In this document: positions 11,991-21,126 of the stretch, one piece after another | Numbering within the stretch: the stretch's first letter is position 1 | Layout: each line of letters begins with the position of its first letter | NCBI RefSeq assembly: GCF_030272615.1 | Contig: NC_081414.1 | Span: 50,311,136-50,375,135, forward strand | Direction of reading: 5' to 3' | Source: Cryptomeria japonica | Lineage: Eukaryota > Streptophyta > Pinopsida > Cupressales > Cupressaceae | Length of the DNA: 64,000 nt | The notes under the pieces: model-generated | Database searches by the model: none | What the model was told of the DNA's origin: nothing | Seen by the model: only the letters and a program-made list of their open reading frames with translations | Program-made: the position numbers and the translations under genes

Positions 11991-13445
11991 TTAGAATGTA
12001 ATATTCCTAACCAGTTGCTTTTTAGCTTCTACCTTTGTTTCCTCTATTTTCTTCCTTACAACCCTCTTGAATGCCAAGGGTGTGTCATCCTCAGTTCCAG
12101 ACTCTATTGTAACAGGCTCAATGTGTACTTCTGGATTCTTCCTCTTCCTACATTTCTCTGAGACAACATCAATTAATGCTTTAATGTCTTGTGAAACTTT
12201 CTCAACAAACTTGCTTGCTTTTCCTTCCTGCTTCTCTCTCTTCTTCCATTTGAGCTCTATTTCAACCTCTTGTGATTTTTGTTTTGCAATACCATAGGGC
12301 TTCTCTACCTCATCAATAGGTGCATCAATCAACATTTTTGCATAAGCTTCAAGGATCTGTGCATCCACTTCATAGCCCATTTCCTCAATCCAAATCTTTT
12401 GGGGCTCAACCGCTTCCATAAGTGTTTCATCCTTCTTCACCATGAAGCATATGCTAGTTGAATATTTTTCTACACTATGGTTAGGAACCCTTTCCCTAGA
12501 CTTCATAGATTTATGGAACCCCTTGAAATATCCCCATACTTTATCATCTCTCTGACTGCCTAAAGTAGCAATTGATTGTTTCAATTGTCTCCCTTCTAGG
12601 ATATCAAATGTCCATTGCCTCTTCCCAAAACTAGGAGTGTCATTCATGAAAAATAACATTAAGAAGACAATTAAGTTGCCATACTGAAAGGTTCCTTTCT
12701 TTTCACCCTTAATCTTTCCTAGGTTTATGAATAACTCATCTAACATCCAACCGCATAGATCCAATTTCTCATTTTCTCTCATCATTTTGTATGCTGCAAA
12801 AATGTAGGAACTGGAAACAGAGTGCAGTCGGTTTGACTGAGTTTTCTTATACCCGATAATCATGCTACCAAATCTGATTTTTATATCGGTGATAGTGTTG
12901 ATTCTCATAGATCTCCTGTCAGATGTCGCGCAGGTGATTTTGTTGACATAATCATTTGAAACCTTCTTATCTAGATGTTGCCCAACCGATGGTAAACTAG
13001 TGGTAGCCCTAATGGATTCCTTAGTGATCTTGTAAGGTCTATCTAACCAGATAAACTCCCCATGTACTTTGCTCAAAACATACCTAATTATCTCATCTTT
13101 GAATTCCAGGATATCCAGAATGCCGATAAACCCTAAGTCTTAAATGTGCTTGTATACCAGTTTGATCTTTCCAGATTATCCCATCAGCTCGCTCATGTAC
13201 ATGCCCTTTATTTCAGATGTTCCCAAGTCCTCAATGTGACAATGTATGTATGCCCTAACATCTTCAACATAGACAAATCCCTCCAAAACATGGGAAAATG
13301 CTCCATTTGAATCTTCCAGGGTATCCACATGCGGATACCGCTTGAAAATTGGCATGGGGCGGTCCTTGACCTCTACAATAGTCAGATTTGCAACAAAGAT
13401 AGGAATAGATGATGATCCCACTTCCATGTTTAAAGATAAATACAT
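11991..13445 (-). pseudogene. Element B unknown protein, N-terminal part with two stops
   Basis: One reading frame from 13445 to a stop at 11991, interrupted by in-frame stops near 13176 and 13142. The longest uninterrupted part (13076-11991, 361 residues) contains FIWLDRPYKITKESI, DRRSMRINTITDI and FGSMIIGYKKTQSNRL, followed by a Lys/Glu-rich C-terminal tail. The segment has the look of a plant transposon-associated domain of unknown function (family not assigned). Nothing catalytic was identified. It is continuous in sense with the 505-residue frame downstream. Confidence 0.55.
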
Positions 13446-13875
13446 GTTGATCGCTTCCGATGAAAACCCTTAACAAATTCTTCCAGTCGTCGGTGAAATC
13501 ACTCAAGAAGAAATATGATTTCTCTGAAATGCCTTTGATTGCTCTCTGTCACTCTTAATCACTCTGAAATCGCTTTGAATGCAAGGTGATCAATAGTTAA
13601 TTCGACCTTTTATCCTCCAAGAAAAATGCTAATCTTTTATTGACATCAATGACTACCGGTGAAAGATACTGGATCTCGAATAGAACATATCCATGCTAGA
13701 TAAGCATCTCCAATGTCTAAAACATCTTGCAGAACCTCTTCTAGGGGCATATGCAGCATCTTCATGAATTTTGCCTACCCCTAAGGCATCCGACTCAGTT
13801 ACTAGATGAGCTACCCGTCGATGCAGGAGCAACCTCCTCTGTCGGATAAGTAATCGGTGCATTTCCATCTGATGA

Positions 13876-14415
13876 TTATTCTTCAGTCTTCCTAACCCAT
13901 CTCTTGGTATGATCTTGCCAGATTTTACTAACCTTCTCTTTCCCTTTCTCATTTGATCCTCTATTACCAACCAGTGGATTTCTGCTTCTAAAATTTTTAG
14001 CAATATGTCCAACCTCATTACATGCATAACATGTAACATTGTTCCTTTGAATTGCTTTGCTAAAATCGGTGAAATTGCTTGACCTGCACTGATTAGCCAT
14101 ATGTCCAAACTTTTCACATGCATAGCATTTAACATTCATTCTGCAATATTATGTCTTATGACCATACTTATTGTATTTAAAATATTTATCGAGAGCAGAA
14201 TCAAGGTTTTGATTAGCTCTATTTCTACATTGTCTAGCCATGTGACCAAATCTATTGCAAACAAAACATCTACCATTAAATTTATAAGCATTAAATTTCC
14301 TTATCGGTGCCTTATGGTTTTGATCTTCATTAGCAGTACCGGAACTCTGTCCTTGCTCAAATCCAAGTCCACTAGAATCTCCAATCTGCCTTTGTCTCTT
14401 CAACAACTCATCTAG
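13876..14415 (-). pseudogene. Element B gag-like zinc-knuckle region, broken
   Basis: Minus-strand frames at 14406-14149 and 14139-13876 encode an array of CCHC knuckles: CFVCNRFGHMARQC (intact), YFKYNKYGHKT (degraded, cysteines lost), CYACEKFGHMANQC (intact), and CYACNEVGHIAKNF (last Cys replaced by Phe). An in-frame stop lies between the two frames. Such knuckles bind nucleic acid in Gag. No capsid-like domain was identified upstream. Bases 13446-13875 hold no further domain I could recognise. Confidence 0.7.
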
Positions 14416-14621
14416 TTGTGCTAAGCTAATCTTGATTTTTTCTTATACTCACTTATAGTAGTTAGATCTTCTCTCAGAATTATTATTTGTCTCTCAAGCT
14501 CTTGTTCATTACTCTGGGATTGTACTAAATCAGTTCTCAACATATCATTCCCATGAACCAACCTACCACATTCTTCAACTTTTTATTTTAGGGATACAAT
14601 AAGATATTGTTCCTTTTTCTT

Positions 14622-14942
14622 TCAGTCCTCAATCTCCTTAGACATTCTCATAGTTATAGCTTGCATTTTATTTCTCATAACCATGTTCTCCTGACTCAAT
14701 TTTTGACATTGTTCCTTAAGTGCATCTTTCTCTTCATCATCCTGACTTTGCAAAAGTTCCTTCCTCCTAGCTTGAACAGATGATAGCCTCTCTTGTAGGA
14801 CAAGAATGAATTCCTTAGTAGAATTCAATTCGTCTTGTAGCTTTAAGTTCTTCAACCTTTCAGCATAATAATCTTCAAGTGTCATCTCAAGTTGTTTCTC
14901 TAAACCCATGCTCATAGATTTTGGATTCAGGATCTTCCTCAA
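14622..14942 (-). pseudogene. Element B gag-like coiled-coil segment
   Basis: 106 residues starting about 30 nt after the PBS. The sequence is rich in Leu, Glu, Lys and Gln with heptad-like spacing (LEKQLEMTLEDYYAERLK, LKEQCQKLSQENMVMRNK). It is separated from the zinc-knuckle frames by stops near 14620 and 14445. It is probably the start of a Gag-like protein, but the match rests on position and composition only. Confidence 0.45.
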
Positions 14943-14969
14943 GCTGTTAAACTTCCTTCAAAGCACAAG

Positions 14970-14981
14970 GCTCTGATACCA
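14970..14981 (-). other. Primer-binding site of element B (iMet tRNA)
   Basis: The minus strand reads TGGTATCAGAGC two bases after the 5' LTR. This is the standard plant PBS complementary to initiator methionine tRNA. Confidence 0.9.
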
Positions 14982-14983
14982 AT

Positions 14984-15916
14984 TGTTGGAATCCAATAAC
15001 ACTGAGAGGGGGGGGTGAATCAGTGTTATATCGGAACTATCAATTTTAGCCTTATTAAAACATGCATACACCGACCGATATACTGGTACATACAAAATTG
15101 AAAGAAGTAAAGAAACCAATAAGCCAATCACATAAATGAGAATCATAACACACAAAATTATACATGGAAAACCTCAAAGAGGAAAAACCACGTTGGGATT
15201 TGTGACCCACAATATCAATCCATTGGCCATATGAAGAGATATTACAAAATATAAGGGGCTTGCACTTGCAGGAAGGCTTACAACCTAGAACACACTGCTC
15301 AATCACAAATGGAGCCTCATTGACTACATATAAATCCAGACTATACAATCCGGAGAAGTGTTGAACTACTAAGATAGCATCTTCTATACTCGAATACAGT
15401 TTTGGTTTAAGCTTTGTCTGTTTCGGTCTAAAACCCTAAACCCTTTGCCGAAATAAACCTTACATAAATATCCTCACATACATAATCTCTTTGATATATT
15501 TCACATTATATCGCATTCACATGTCCATCACCATATCTATATCAAAATGATCTAATCCAACTGACCTATATATCCTATACAATTTATCATGCCTTATGTC
15601 AGCTTACAAGGATTATTACAATATCAAATTACATGTCGGTTAGATAACACAAATGCATGAATATCAAAAACAATTGTCGATGTCGGATCCAAGAGATGTC
15701 GGCCTCCAATAGCGATAACCTTATTCTTAACCATGTTGGCCTGCATTGTCGGTAACCAAAGAAATCCTTCTATCTTGTCGGTGTCGGTGCCAGTGTAGTG
15801 TTTGTGAAGTGCCTACCGGTACACAACTGAACCAAAACATGAAGTTGGAACAAGATACCATGTTGCCATCGATGACAACATAGTGAGACCAACCAATTGA
15901 GTGTCAATTGCCAACA
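14984..15916 (-). mobile_element. 5' LTR of element B
   Basis: 933 bp, TG...CA. Its left edge carries the PBS and its right edge meets the GTATT target duplication (15917-15921). Compared with the other LTR it shows many substitutions, indicating an insertion clearly older than A1. Confidence 0.85.
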
Positions 15917-16630
15917 GTATTAGCAAGCACTTTGTCAAGGATAGTTTTATGCTCAAGGTATATGCATAAAAGCTCAAGTATAGATATCTGTGTGGGTGTC
16001 TTCCCTAAATGTTCTATAAGGTTATATTGTGAAGGTTGCACAATGGGTTTGGAATTAGGACATGTAAGGGTAATTGTACCTCTACATGTGGTGGCATTGC
16101 ATTCAGGTTCTTTTCCTTTTACAAAGAAAGTATTGACATGGTTATCTGCCTCACTAATATGGTTTATGCAATAATCATCTTGAGCATTAGAATAATTAAC
16201 ACTATCACCAAATTTAGTGGCTTTTCCTTTATCATTTTCATGCTTAGGGAATGGATTTTTAAACATCTCACAATCAGAGTTACCAAAAGGGTTGTGTCCA
16301 TCAACTGCGATCTTGCCATCATCAATAAGATCTTGTATCACATTTGAGAGTCATTTTCAAGAAAATCCTACAATGCAGACTCAAGTGATTGTCCCAATGG
16401 TGTGAAGGTTTATTTAGGAAAGGTTTTTTCCTTTTCTTTTCCCTTATCTGAAGAGGAACCTTTAAGGTTATCAATTGGTTGTGTGACCTTATCAACTTTT
16501 GCATCAACAACTCCATCATTCACCACATTCTTGTTCTTAGCCCAAAAAGGTGTTTTTATTGTTGTTTGAACTAGAGCCTCCTTTACACCTCCTTTACGAT
16601 CTTTATCACTATATATCTTAATAATACCAC
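15917..16630 (-). pseudogene. Element C gag middle fragment
   Basis: A segment of element C left between insertions B and A1. The frame 16341-15904 gives MIQDLIDDGKIAVDGHNP and SILELLCIYLEHKTILDK, which align with the A1 Gag-pol around its zinc knuckle and the region before protease. Bases 16560-16400 encode FWAKNKNVVNDGVVDA, matching A1 as well. The Gag frame breaks off at 16630 within the A1 target duplication and resumes at 32772. At the other side it continues from 15922 to 9023 across element B. Confidence 0.8.
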
Positions 16631-17412
16631 TGTATATGGTGAAAATGGATAACAATAATAACAATATTGAAAGGCTAAATGAATTCAACCACCAAACCCT
16701 AGCCTAACAATGAACAAAGATCCACCATAACATATGAAGATAACCTAAGACAATGCAAAATAACTCAAAATCACAAAGATTATACCATCACATGTCCAAT
16801 AGGGTTTTGATCTCCATTCTTCCTATCTCCATTGATCTTGCTTGATATATTTGCTCTCAGATTTTTATATGCACAAGAGCTCAACAAAGAATGGAATGTG
16901 GTTGCAAGTAGGATCGTAGTGTAGTCAATTGCCTAAAAGATCATTAGCATGTGTCATTAGGGTTTGACAATGAAGAAAGCATCTTCTTAAATAGAAGACA
17001 CAATATGAAATGGAGGGTTAAGATTGAGAGGTGTAAAAAGAGAGGTCGGCTAGGATTAGAGGGTAGGTAAAAGAAATACCACAATAATGAAAGAGGTAGG
17101 TAGTGTAGGAATTGAGAGATGAATGACATGTGTCATGTGTAGAAAAAGATAATGAATTAATTAAATAAATAAAGATTTATTTAATTAATAGAAGAATAAG
17201 ACAATTAAATAAATAATAATATTTATTTAATTTAGGAAAGGGGTAATTTAAATAAATAAATGTATTTATTTAAATAAGAAATAAGGCTAGAAGAGGATAA
17301 ATGAATTAATTAAATAAATAAAAATTTATTTAATTAATAGAAGAATTAGGCTTAGATAATTAAATAAATAAAATATTTATTTAATTAGACATGACAATTT
17401 TAGGTGTCTACA
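16631..17412 (-). mobile_element. 3' LTR of A1
   Basis: 782 bp, TG...CA; the minus strand starts TGTAGACACC. The differences from 31985-32766 cluster near 17098-17110 and 17208. U3 contains repeated AATTAAATAAATA palindromes (17150-17400). Confidence 0.95.
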
Positions 17413-17560
17413 TTTTGCCCCTCTTTGAAACAATGCGGCTTGTCGCGTTGTTTCAAAGAAGATAAGATGAACTGATACAGAGTTGCCCCAGAATGGGAAT
17501 GATATGCCCCCTCGAGAGATTGGATGAAAATGTCTGAAAAGATTGCAGACAATCTCTCGA
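17413..17560 (-). promoter_or_regulatory. A1 PPT and two conserved hairpins
   Basis: The minus strand reads AAAGAGGGGCAAAA immediately before the 3' LTR, a polypurine tract. Bases 17423-17458 form a perfect 15-pair hairpin (CTTTGAAACAATGCG and its partner arm, one G-T pair, 6-nt loop), and its outer arm overlaps the PPT. A second inverted repeat pairs TCGAGAGATTG (17512-17522) with CAATCTCTCGA (17550-17560). Both hairpins recur in A2 and in family D, and in decayed form in C. Confidence 0.75.
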
Positions 17561-17658
17561 TAAGAAAGAGAGGCTAGAATGGACTGACCGGATAAAGTGA
17601 CAAAGTCACGGGATGAAGAATACTGACCCGGGAAATGAAGACGAGGGCTAGGGTAGGC

Positions 17659-17664
17659 TATAAG
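17659..17664 (+). promoter_or_regulatory. TATA box of the A1 PMD gene
   Basis: TATAAG lies 94 bp upstream of the exon 1 ATG. The same GGCTATAAGATAGACC context is kept in A2 (54836-54841, minus strand). Because the site lies between the PPT and exon 1 rather than in the LTR, the PMD gene probably has its own internal promoter. Confidence 0.55.
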
Positions 17665-17757
17665 ATAGACCACGGGCAAAAGACATCCTCATTGTCATCC
17701 ACACCCTTAGAAGATCACAGTGCAGAGCGAAAAAAAGAGCAGCAGCAGTCAGCAGCG

Positions 17758-19892
17758 ATGGCTTTCATTCATAGATTCGACCGTGTTCGCCGATTCCAGC
17801 GACCAGCAGATGCAGGAGAGCCAGTAAGTACCCGAAAACCTCCTCGTACTTTCACGCATTTCAAGTTTTGTCATTAATGCATGCTAAGTAGCAATAAATG
17901 CGCTAGGAATAGGGTAGTTGAAATATGCAAAAACGCGCAACCGCGTCTGTGTCAGTGCCAGGCGCGTCTGTGTTGGACAGGCGTGTCTGTGTCGGGTCCA
18001 GGCGCGTCTATGCCTGGAACCGCGTTTGTGCTGAATACGGACGCGTTTGTGAAATGTAGAAGCGTCTGTGCCCTGTAGGGGCGTTTATGTCATGTAGGGA
18101 CGTCTGTGTTCCCTGGTCGCGTTTGTGCATGGTATAGGCACGTTTGTGTTCAGAAAGCACGTCTGTGTTGCAGAAGCGCGTTTGTGCAGTCTATAAGCGC
18201 GTTTAGGAGTTTAAAGCGCGTTTATGTGTCAAAATGCATAGTTTGAGTCTTCTAGGTCAAATCGACAGTTCTGTGATGAACATACGCTGTCGATTGGATA
18301 AGCTGTTGAGAGGATACACTCAAGCAGGTCCTCTAGGAAGATTAGGATAGATCAAGGCACTTTGTGATGAACAGGGAGCACCAAGATAGGCAGCACTTTG
18401 TGATGAACAGGGAGTGCGAATGTGAGTAACACTTTGTGATGAACAGGGAATGTCACACACGTAGTACTTTGTGATGAACAGGGAGCACTACTAGGATAGA
18501 TAGCAACACTTTGTGATAAACAGTGAGTGTCACTAGGATAGGTAAGCGTATGCATTTAGGTAGCAAGTAGCATTTTGTGATAAACAGTGAATGCCACGAT
18601 AACTGACATGATTGATTGGTTGACTGCAGGAGTATCTGCCTATGTTGGAGTCACGGGAGAGATTCCCATCGACTCAGAGGTTGCGACCAGAGTTGTCGAT
18701 TCAGGACATGATTTCTATTGAGGAGATGGGTCTCACACATGTGCTATATGTGCCCGAGTTTCGGGCAAACATGGGTTTGCTGACTGCACTGGCGGAGAGA
18801 TGGCACTCCGAGACTTGCACATTTCACTTGCCTATGGGTGAGATGACAGTGACACTTGAGGACGTCTACAGGATTCTGCATATTCCGATCGATGGAGAGT
18901 TGATTCCATATGATCGAGATGGTGACAGGGAGGCACTGAGACGGGTATTCCAGGATCCCGGGTTGGAGATGCGAGCAGGTCACGTGGCATGGGATACCAT
19001 GACCGCTACAGGTTTAGCTTTACCAGCTGTTATCGGAGGAGTCATCAGTGGGTACTTGTGTCCGGACAGAGCTACACGAGGATTGGCAGTTGGCTGGGGA
19101 GGGGCATTGGAGACACTGGTGACTGAGCACACCAGATATGCATGGGGGCCATGTGTCCTGGCCCATTTGTACTATGAGCTGCATCAGTTTGTGTACCACG
19201 GATCAATGGGCTTGGGCTGTGGAGTGACTCTCCTACAGGTGTGGGCATATGAGCACCTGCCGATCACACGACCTATCCACTTCAGAGGCAGAGGGCATGG
19301 ACGGAGCTTTGTGCATTTGTACGATATGATTACATCACAGCCTCGGATTGGTCAACTGGAGCATTGGAGACGCGTCATAGATGATATTGATATGGTTATC
19401 TGGAGGCCGTACCTGAGGTGCGAGGAGTGGGATGACGACGCAGTGGAGCTACCCTATGCATTCAGGAGCAGGTATCTGATTGGGCGGATGCCCTATATTC
19501 TGGAGAGGCAGCTTGTTGACAGGGTATGCAGACAGTTCGGTAGGATTCAACGGATGCCACGAGGCTCGGGCATGTATGCCCATACAGTCAGAGATCAGGT
19601 ACAGTTCGGGCCGCTGTTATCATATGATCAGGTCGTGACACAGCTGGCAGAGATGATGCCATTACCATGGGACATGTGGCCGGAGGTAGAGGATGCAGGG
19701 ATGGACGCAGAGTACTCTGCGTATTGGGCAGAGCATCCCTTTCCGAGATTGACAGATCCGGGAGAGCTGTTGGAGGGAGAGGCTGGAGGGGATGATGATG
19801 ATGATGGTGGAGGAGATGGAGGCAGGGGTCGACGGAGGCGGAGGGGAGTGGTGGGAGAGAGGCGAGTAGCACCTCGGAGGGAGGGAGGATAG
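17758..19892 (+). CDS. Plant mobile domain (PMD) protein, antisense to gag-pol
   Basis: Two exons: 17758-17823 (22 codons, MAFIHRFDRVRR...) and 18630-19892, with a GT-AG intron 17824-18629 in phase 0 (donor CCA|GTAAGT, acceptor CTGCAG|GAG). The 442-residue product shows PMD hallmarks: WHSETCTFHLPMGEMTVTL, DVYRILHIPIDGE, WGGALETLV, LAHLYYELHQ and LLQVWAYEHLPITRP. The C-terminal tail is acidic then Arg-rich (DDDDDGGG, GRRRRRG). PMD proteins (MAIN and MAIL1 in Arabidopsis) act in gene and transposon silencing, and PMD genes are known in Gypsy and Mutator-like elements. The A1 and A2 copies differ mostly at silent sites, suggesting selection. The TAG at 19890 probably truncates a longer protein (see 19893-20584). 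Confidence 0.85.
17943..18226 (+). repeat. 20-bp-period GCGTCTGTG array in PMD intron (A1)
   Basis: Fifteen units of (G/A)CG(T)(C/T)TGTG start at 17943, 17964, 17983, 18004, 18022, 18043, 18062, 18081, 18100, 18119, 18140, 18159, 18178, 18199 and 18218. Spacings are 18-21, mostly alternating 19 and 21. The ~9-bp core is conserved and the ~11 bp between units is variable. The same motif, in the sense orientation of gag, fills two arrays in the gag leader. Confidence 0.9.
18254..18600 (+). repeat. Hairpin array in PMD intron (A1)
   Basis: Six units starting at 18358, 18394, 18430, 18465, 18507 and 18571 share the core TTGTGATGAACAGGG (or TTGTGATAAACAGTG). The flanking bases pair: GCACT with AGTGC at 18393, ACACT with AGTGT at 18506, GCATT with AATGC at 18570. 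A related copy of the core at 18266 is enclosed by ATCGACAG and CTGTCGAT (8-bp perfect arms, 18254-18287). A2 has the matching array at 53932-54290. Confidence 0.8.
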
Positions 19893-20584
19893 GAGAGAGC
19901 AGCTCAGGTGGTGAGGGGTCGAGGTGGATTGCCCCTACAGGTACCAGCAGCACAGGGTCCAGGAGCACATGGACCTAGATAGGTGCAGGGACAGGGACAG
20001 GCACAGGGACAGGTACCTATTCAGGCACCTAGACAGGTGCAGGCGGAGGCACAGGTACAGGCACCTGCAGAGGAGGAGCCATAGGCAGAGGCTGAGGGTG
20101 GAGATCCTGAGGAGGATGAGCTGTTGGAGCTGCGAGAGATCTGCCAGGGTCAGGCAGACGAGATTGCTGATTTGGTGCGGGAGAGGGATCGCCTCAGGAT
20201 CAGGCTCAGGGACACAGAGCGGGAGAGAGACCAGGCCATCCAGAGATTACTGAAGCCAAGATAGCTCTAAGGGCAGGGAGGCGGGCAGCAGAGGATGCAG
20301 GGGCAGGCTACGCATATGTGCTGTGAGCCGGAGAGGAGATCGCCTACTGGAGGGATCTATACTATGGTGTCGTGCCAGCGGATCAGCGGGCGAGGAGCTT
20401 CCATAGATCATCGCGCACAGCGACGGTTACGGGAGGGAGTCGTAGGAGGCAGGCATCCAGCGGTGGGGTCATGGGACCTCCACCACCACCAGACAGGCAG
20501 GGGGATCCTGGAGCGGGACCATCTAGAGCTCAGACTCCGTCGAGGCCAGGCGGCTCCGAGGGAGGGAGTTCATCACAGCCATAG
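19893..20584 (+). pseudogene. C-terminal extension of the A1 PMD gene, out of use
   Basis: Beyond the TAG at 19890-19892 the same frame continues with low-complexity Gln/Pro/Val/Ala sequence (QGQAQGQVPIQ) and then a coiled coil (ELREICQGQADEIADL, RDTERERDQAIQR; about 20120-20250). It is interrupted by further TAG codons and by a one-base frameshift near 20251. After the shift a frame ending GGSEGGSSSQP stops at 20584. A2 carries the matching tail (52479-51982, minus strand). The ancestral PMD protein was therefore probably about 670-680 residues, with PMD, an acidic and basic linker, a repeat region, a coiled coil and a Ser/Gly/Pro tail. Confidence 0.6.
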
Positions 20585-20624
20585 AGGGCTCCCCTTTGTA
20601 TCAGTATATGTACCATTTTTGTAT

Positions 20625-20634
20625 TGTAGACACC
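20625..20634 (+). other. LTR-terminus-like 10-mer after the PMD gene
   Basis: TGTAGACACC is identical to the first ten bases of the A LTR on the other strand (complement of 17403-17412). The PMD cassette is thus bounded by inverted copies of the LTR tip. A2 keeps the same site at 51923-51932. Confidence 0.6.
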
Positions 20635-21126
20635 TGCGGGTGATTTTGTAGCCATATGATTCTTTTGACATCATTGTATCATGACACTTTTGATTATATA
20701 TGAGAGATGATCCATTTTTGCGGCAGCTATATGCATGTGTACCTTATGTGATGAGATGTTCTTATGTGATGCATGTTTTATGATATGGATGCTTATATGA
20801 TGCAATGCAATATATTTTTGTTCTTTTGTGTTGTATATGTGATGCATGATGCAAATGTGAATGTATGTAATGCAAATGAATATGATAATGCAGATGTAAA
20901 TTGTGCTAACAGGTGTTGTGTGCAGGATGTGATGCAATTGTGATATCTATATGTATGTATGAAATGCTTATATGTGGTGATGTAGGTGCAGCTACATGAA
21001 ATGCAAATGTTTTTGGTGCGTCATTATACTCAGTCATGTGATAGCGGGCTACGCGGACTCGGGAAGGACAATGGAAGTCAATCAAGAAAGGGGGATGGAA
21101 GACAAAAGATATGAAAGTGAAAGAGC
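20635..21126. other. ATG/GCAT-rich spacer in A1
   Basis: No gene. Bases 20740-21010 are a low-complexity stretch of ATGATGC, ATGCAAATG and ATGTGATG variants. A similar stretch lies at the same relative position in A2 (51560-51830, inverted) and in family D (63190-63320). Confidence 0.5.

Larger units (their letters stand above)
9029..15916 (-). mobile_element. Element B: pol-less LTR retroelement
   Basis: A 6.9-kb element with LTRs 9029-9964 and 14984-15916, each starting TGTTGGAATCC and ending in CAACA, flanked by a perfect 5-bp duplication GTATT (9024-9028 and 15917-15921). On the minus strand the 5' LTR is followed by AT and a primer-binding site for initiator methionine tRNA (TGGTATCAGAGC). 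The 3' LTR is preceded by a PPT. The interior encodes gag-like zinc knuckles and a long unknown protein. No protease, RT or integrase was seen, so it would need enzymes in trans. PBS type and LTR style resemble Ty1/copia elements, but without RT the superfamily is inferred. Confidence 0.88.

Noticed and set aside
16410-16688. Open frame crossing the A1 LTR edge and element C gag
   Set aside because: It starts inside the A1 LTR and runs into element C; it is a junction artefact of the insertion.
17943-18226. CRISPR-like array reading of the 20-bp periodic motifs
   Set aside because: Core is only ~9 bp, spacers are ~11 bp and the setting is a plant retrotransposon; this is not a CRISPR array.
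18254-18600. Box C-like GTGATGA in each intron hairpin, suggesting C/D snoRNAs
   Set aside because: No box D (CTGA) at a suitable distance and no terminal stem; the units are only 35-64 bp apart. The conserved core alone does not make a snoRNA.
19588-19968. Pro/Leu/His-rich frame opposite the PMD C-terminal end
   Set aside because: Shadow of the acidic and Arg-rich PMD tail on the other strand; not open in A2 at the same frame.
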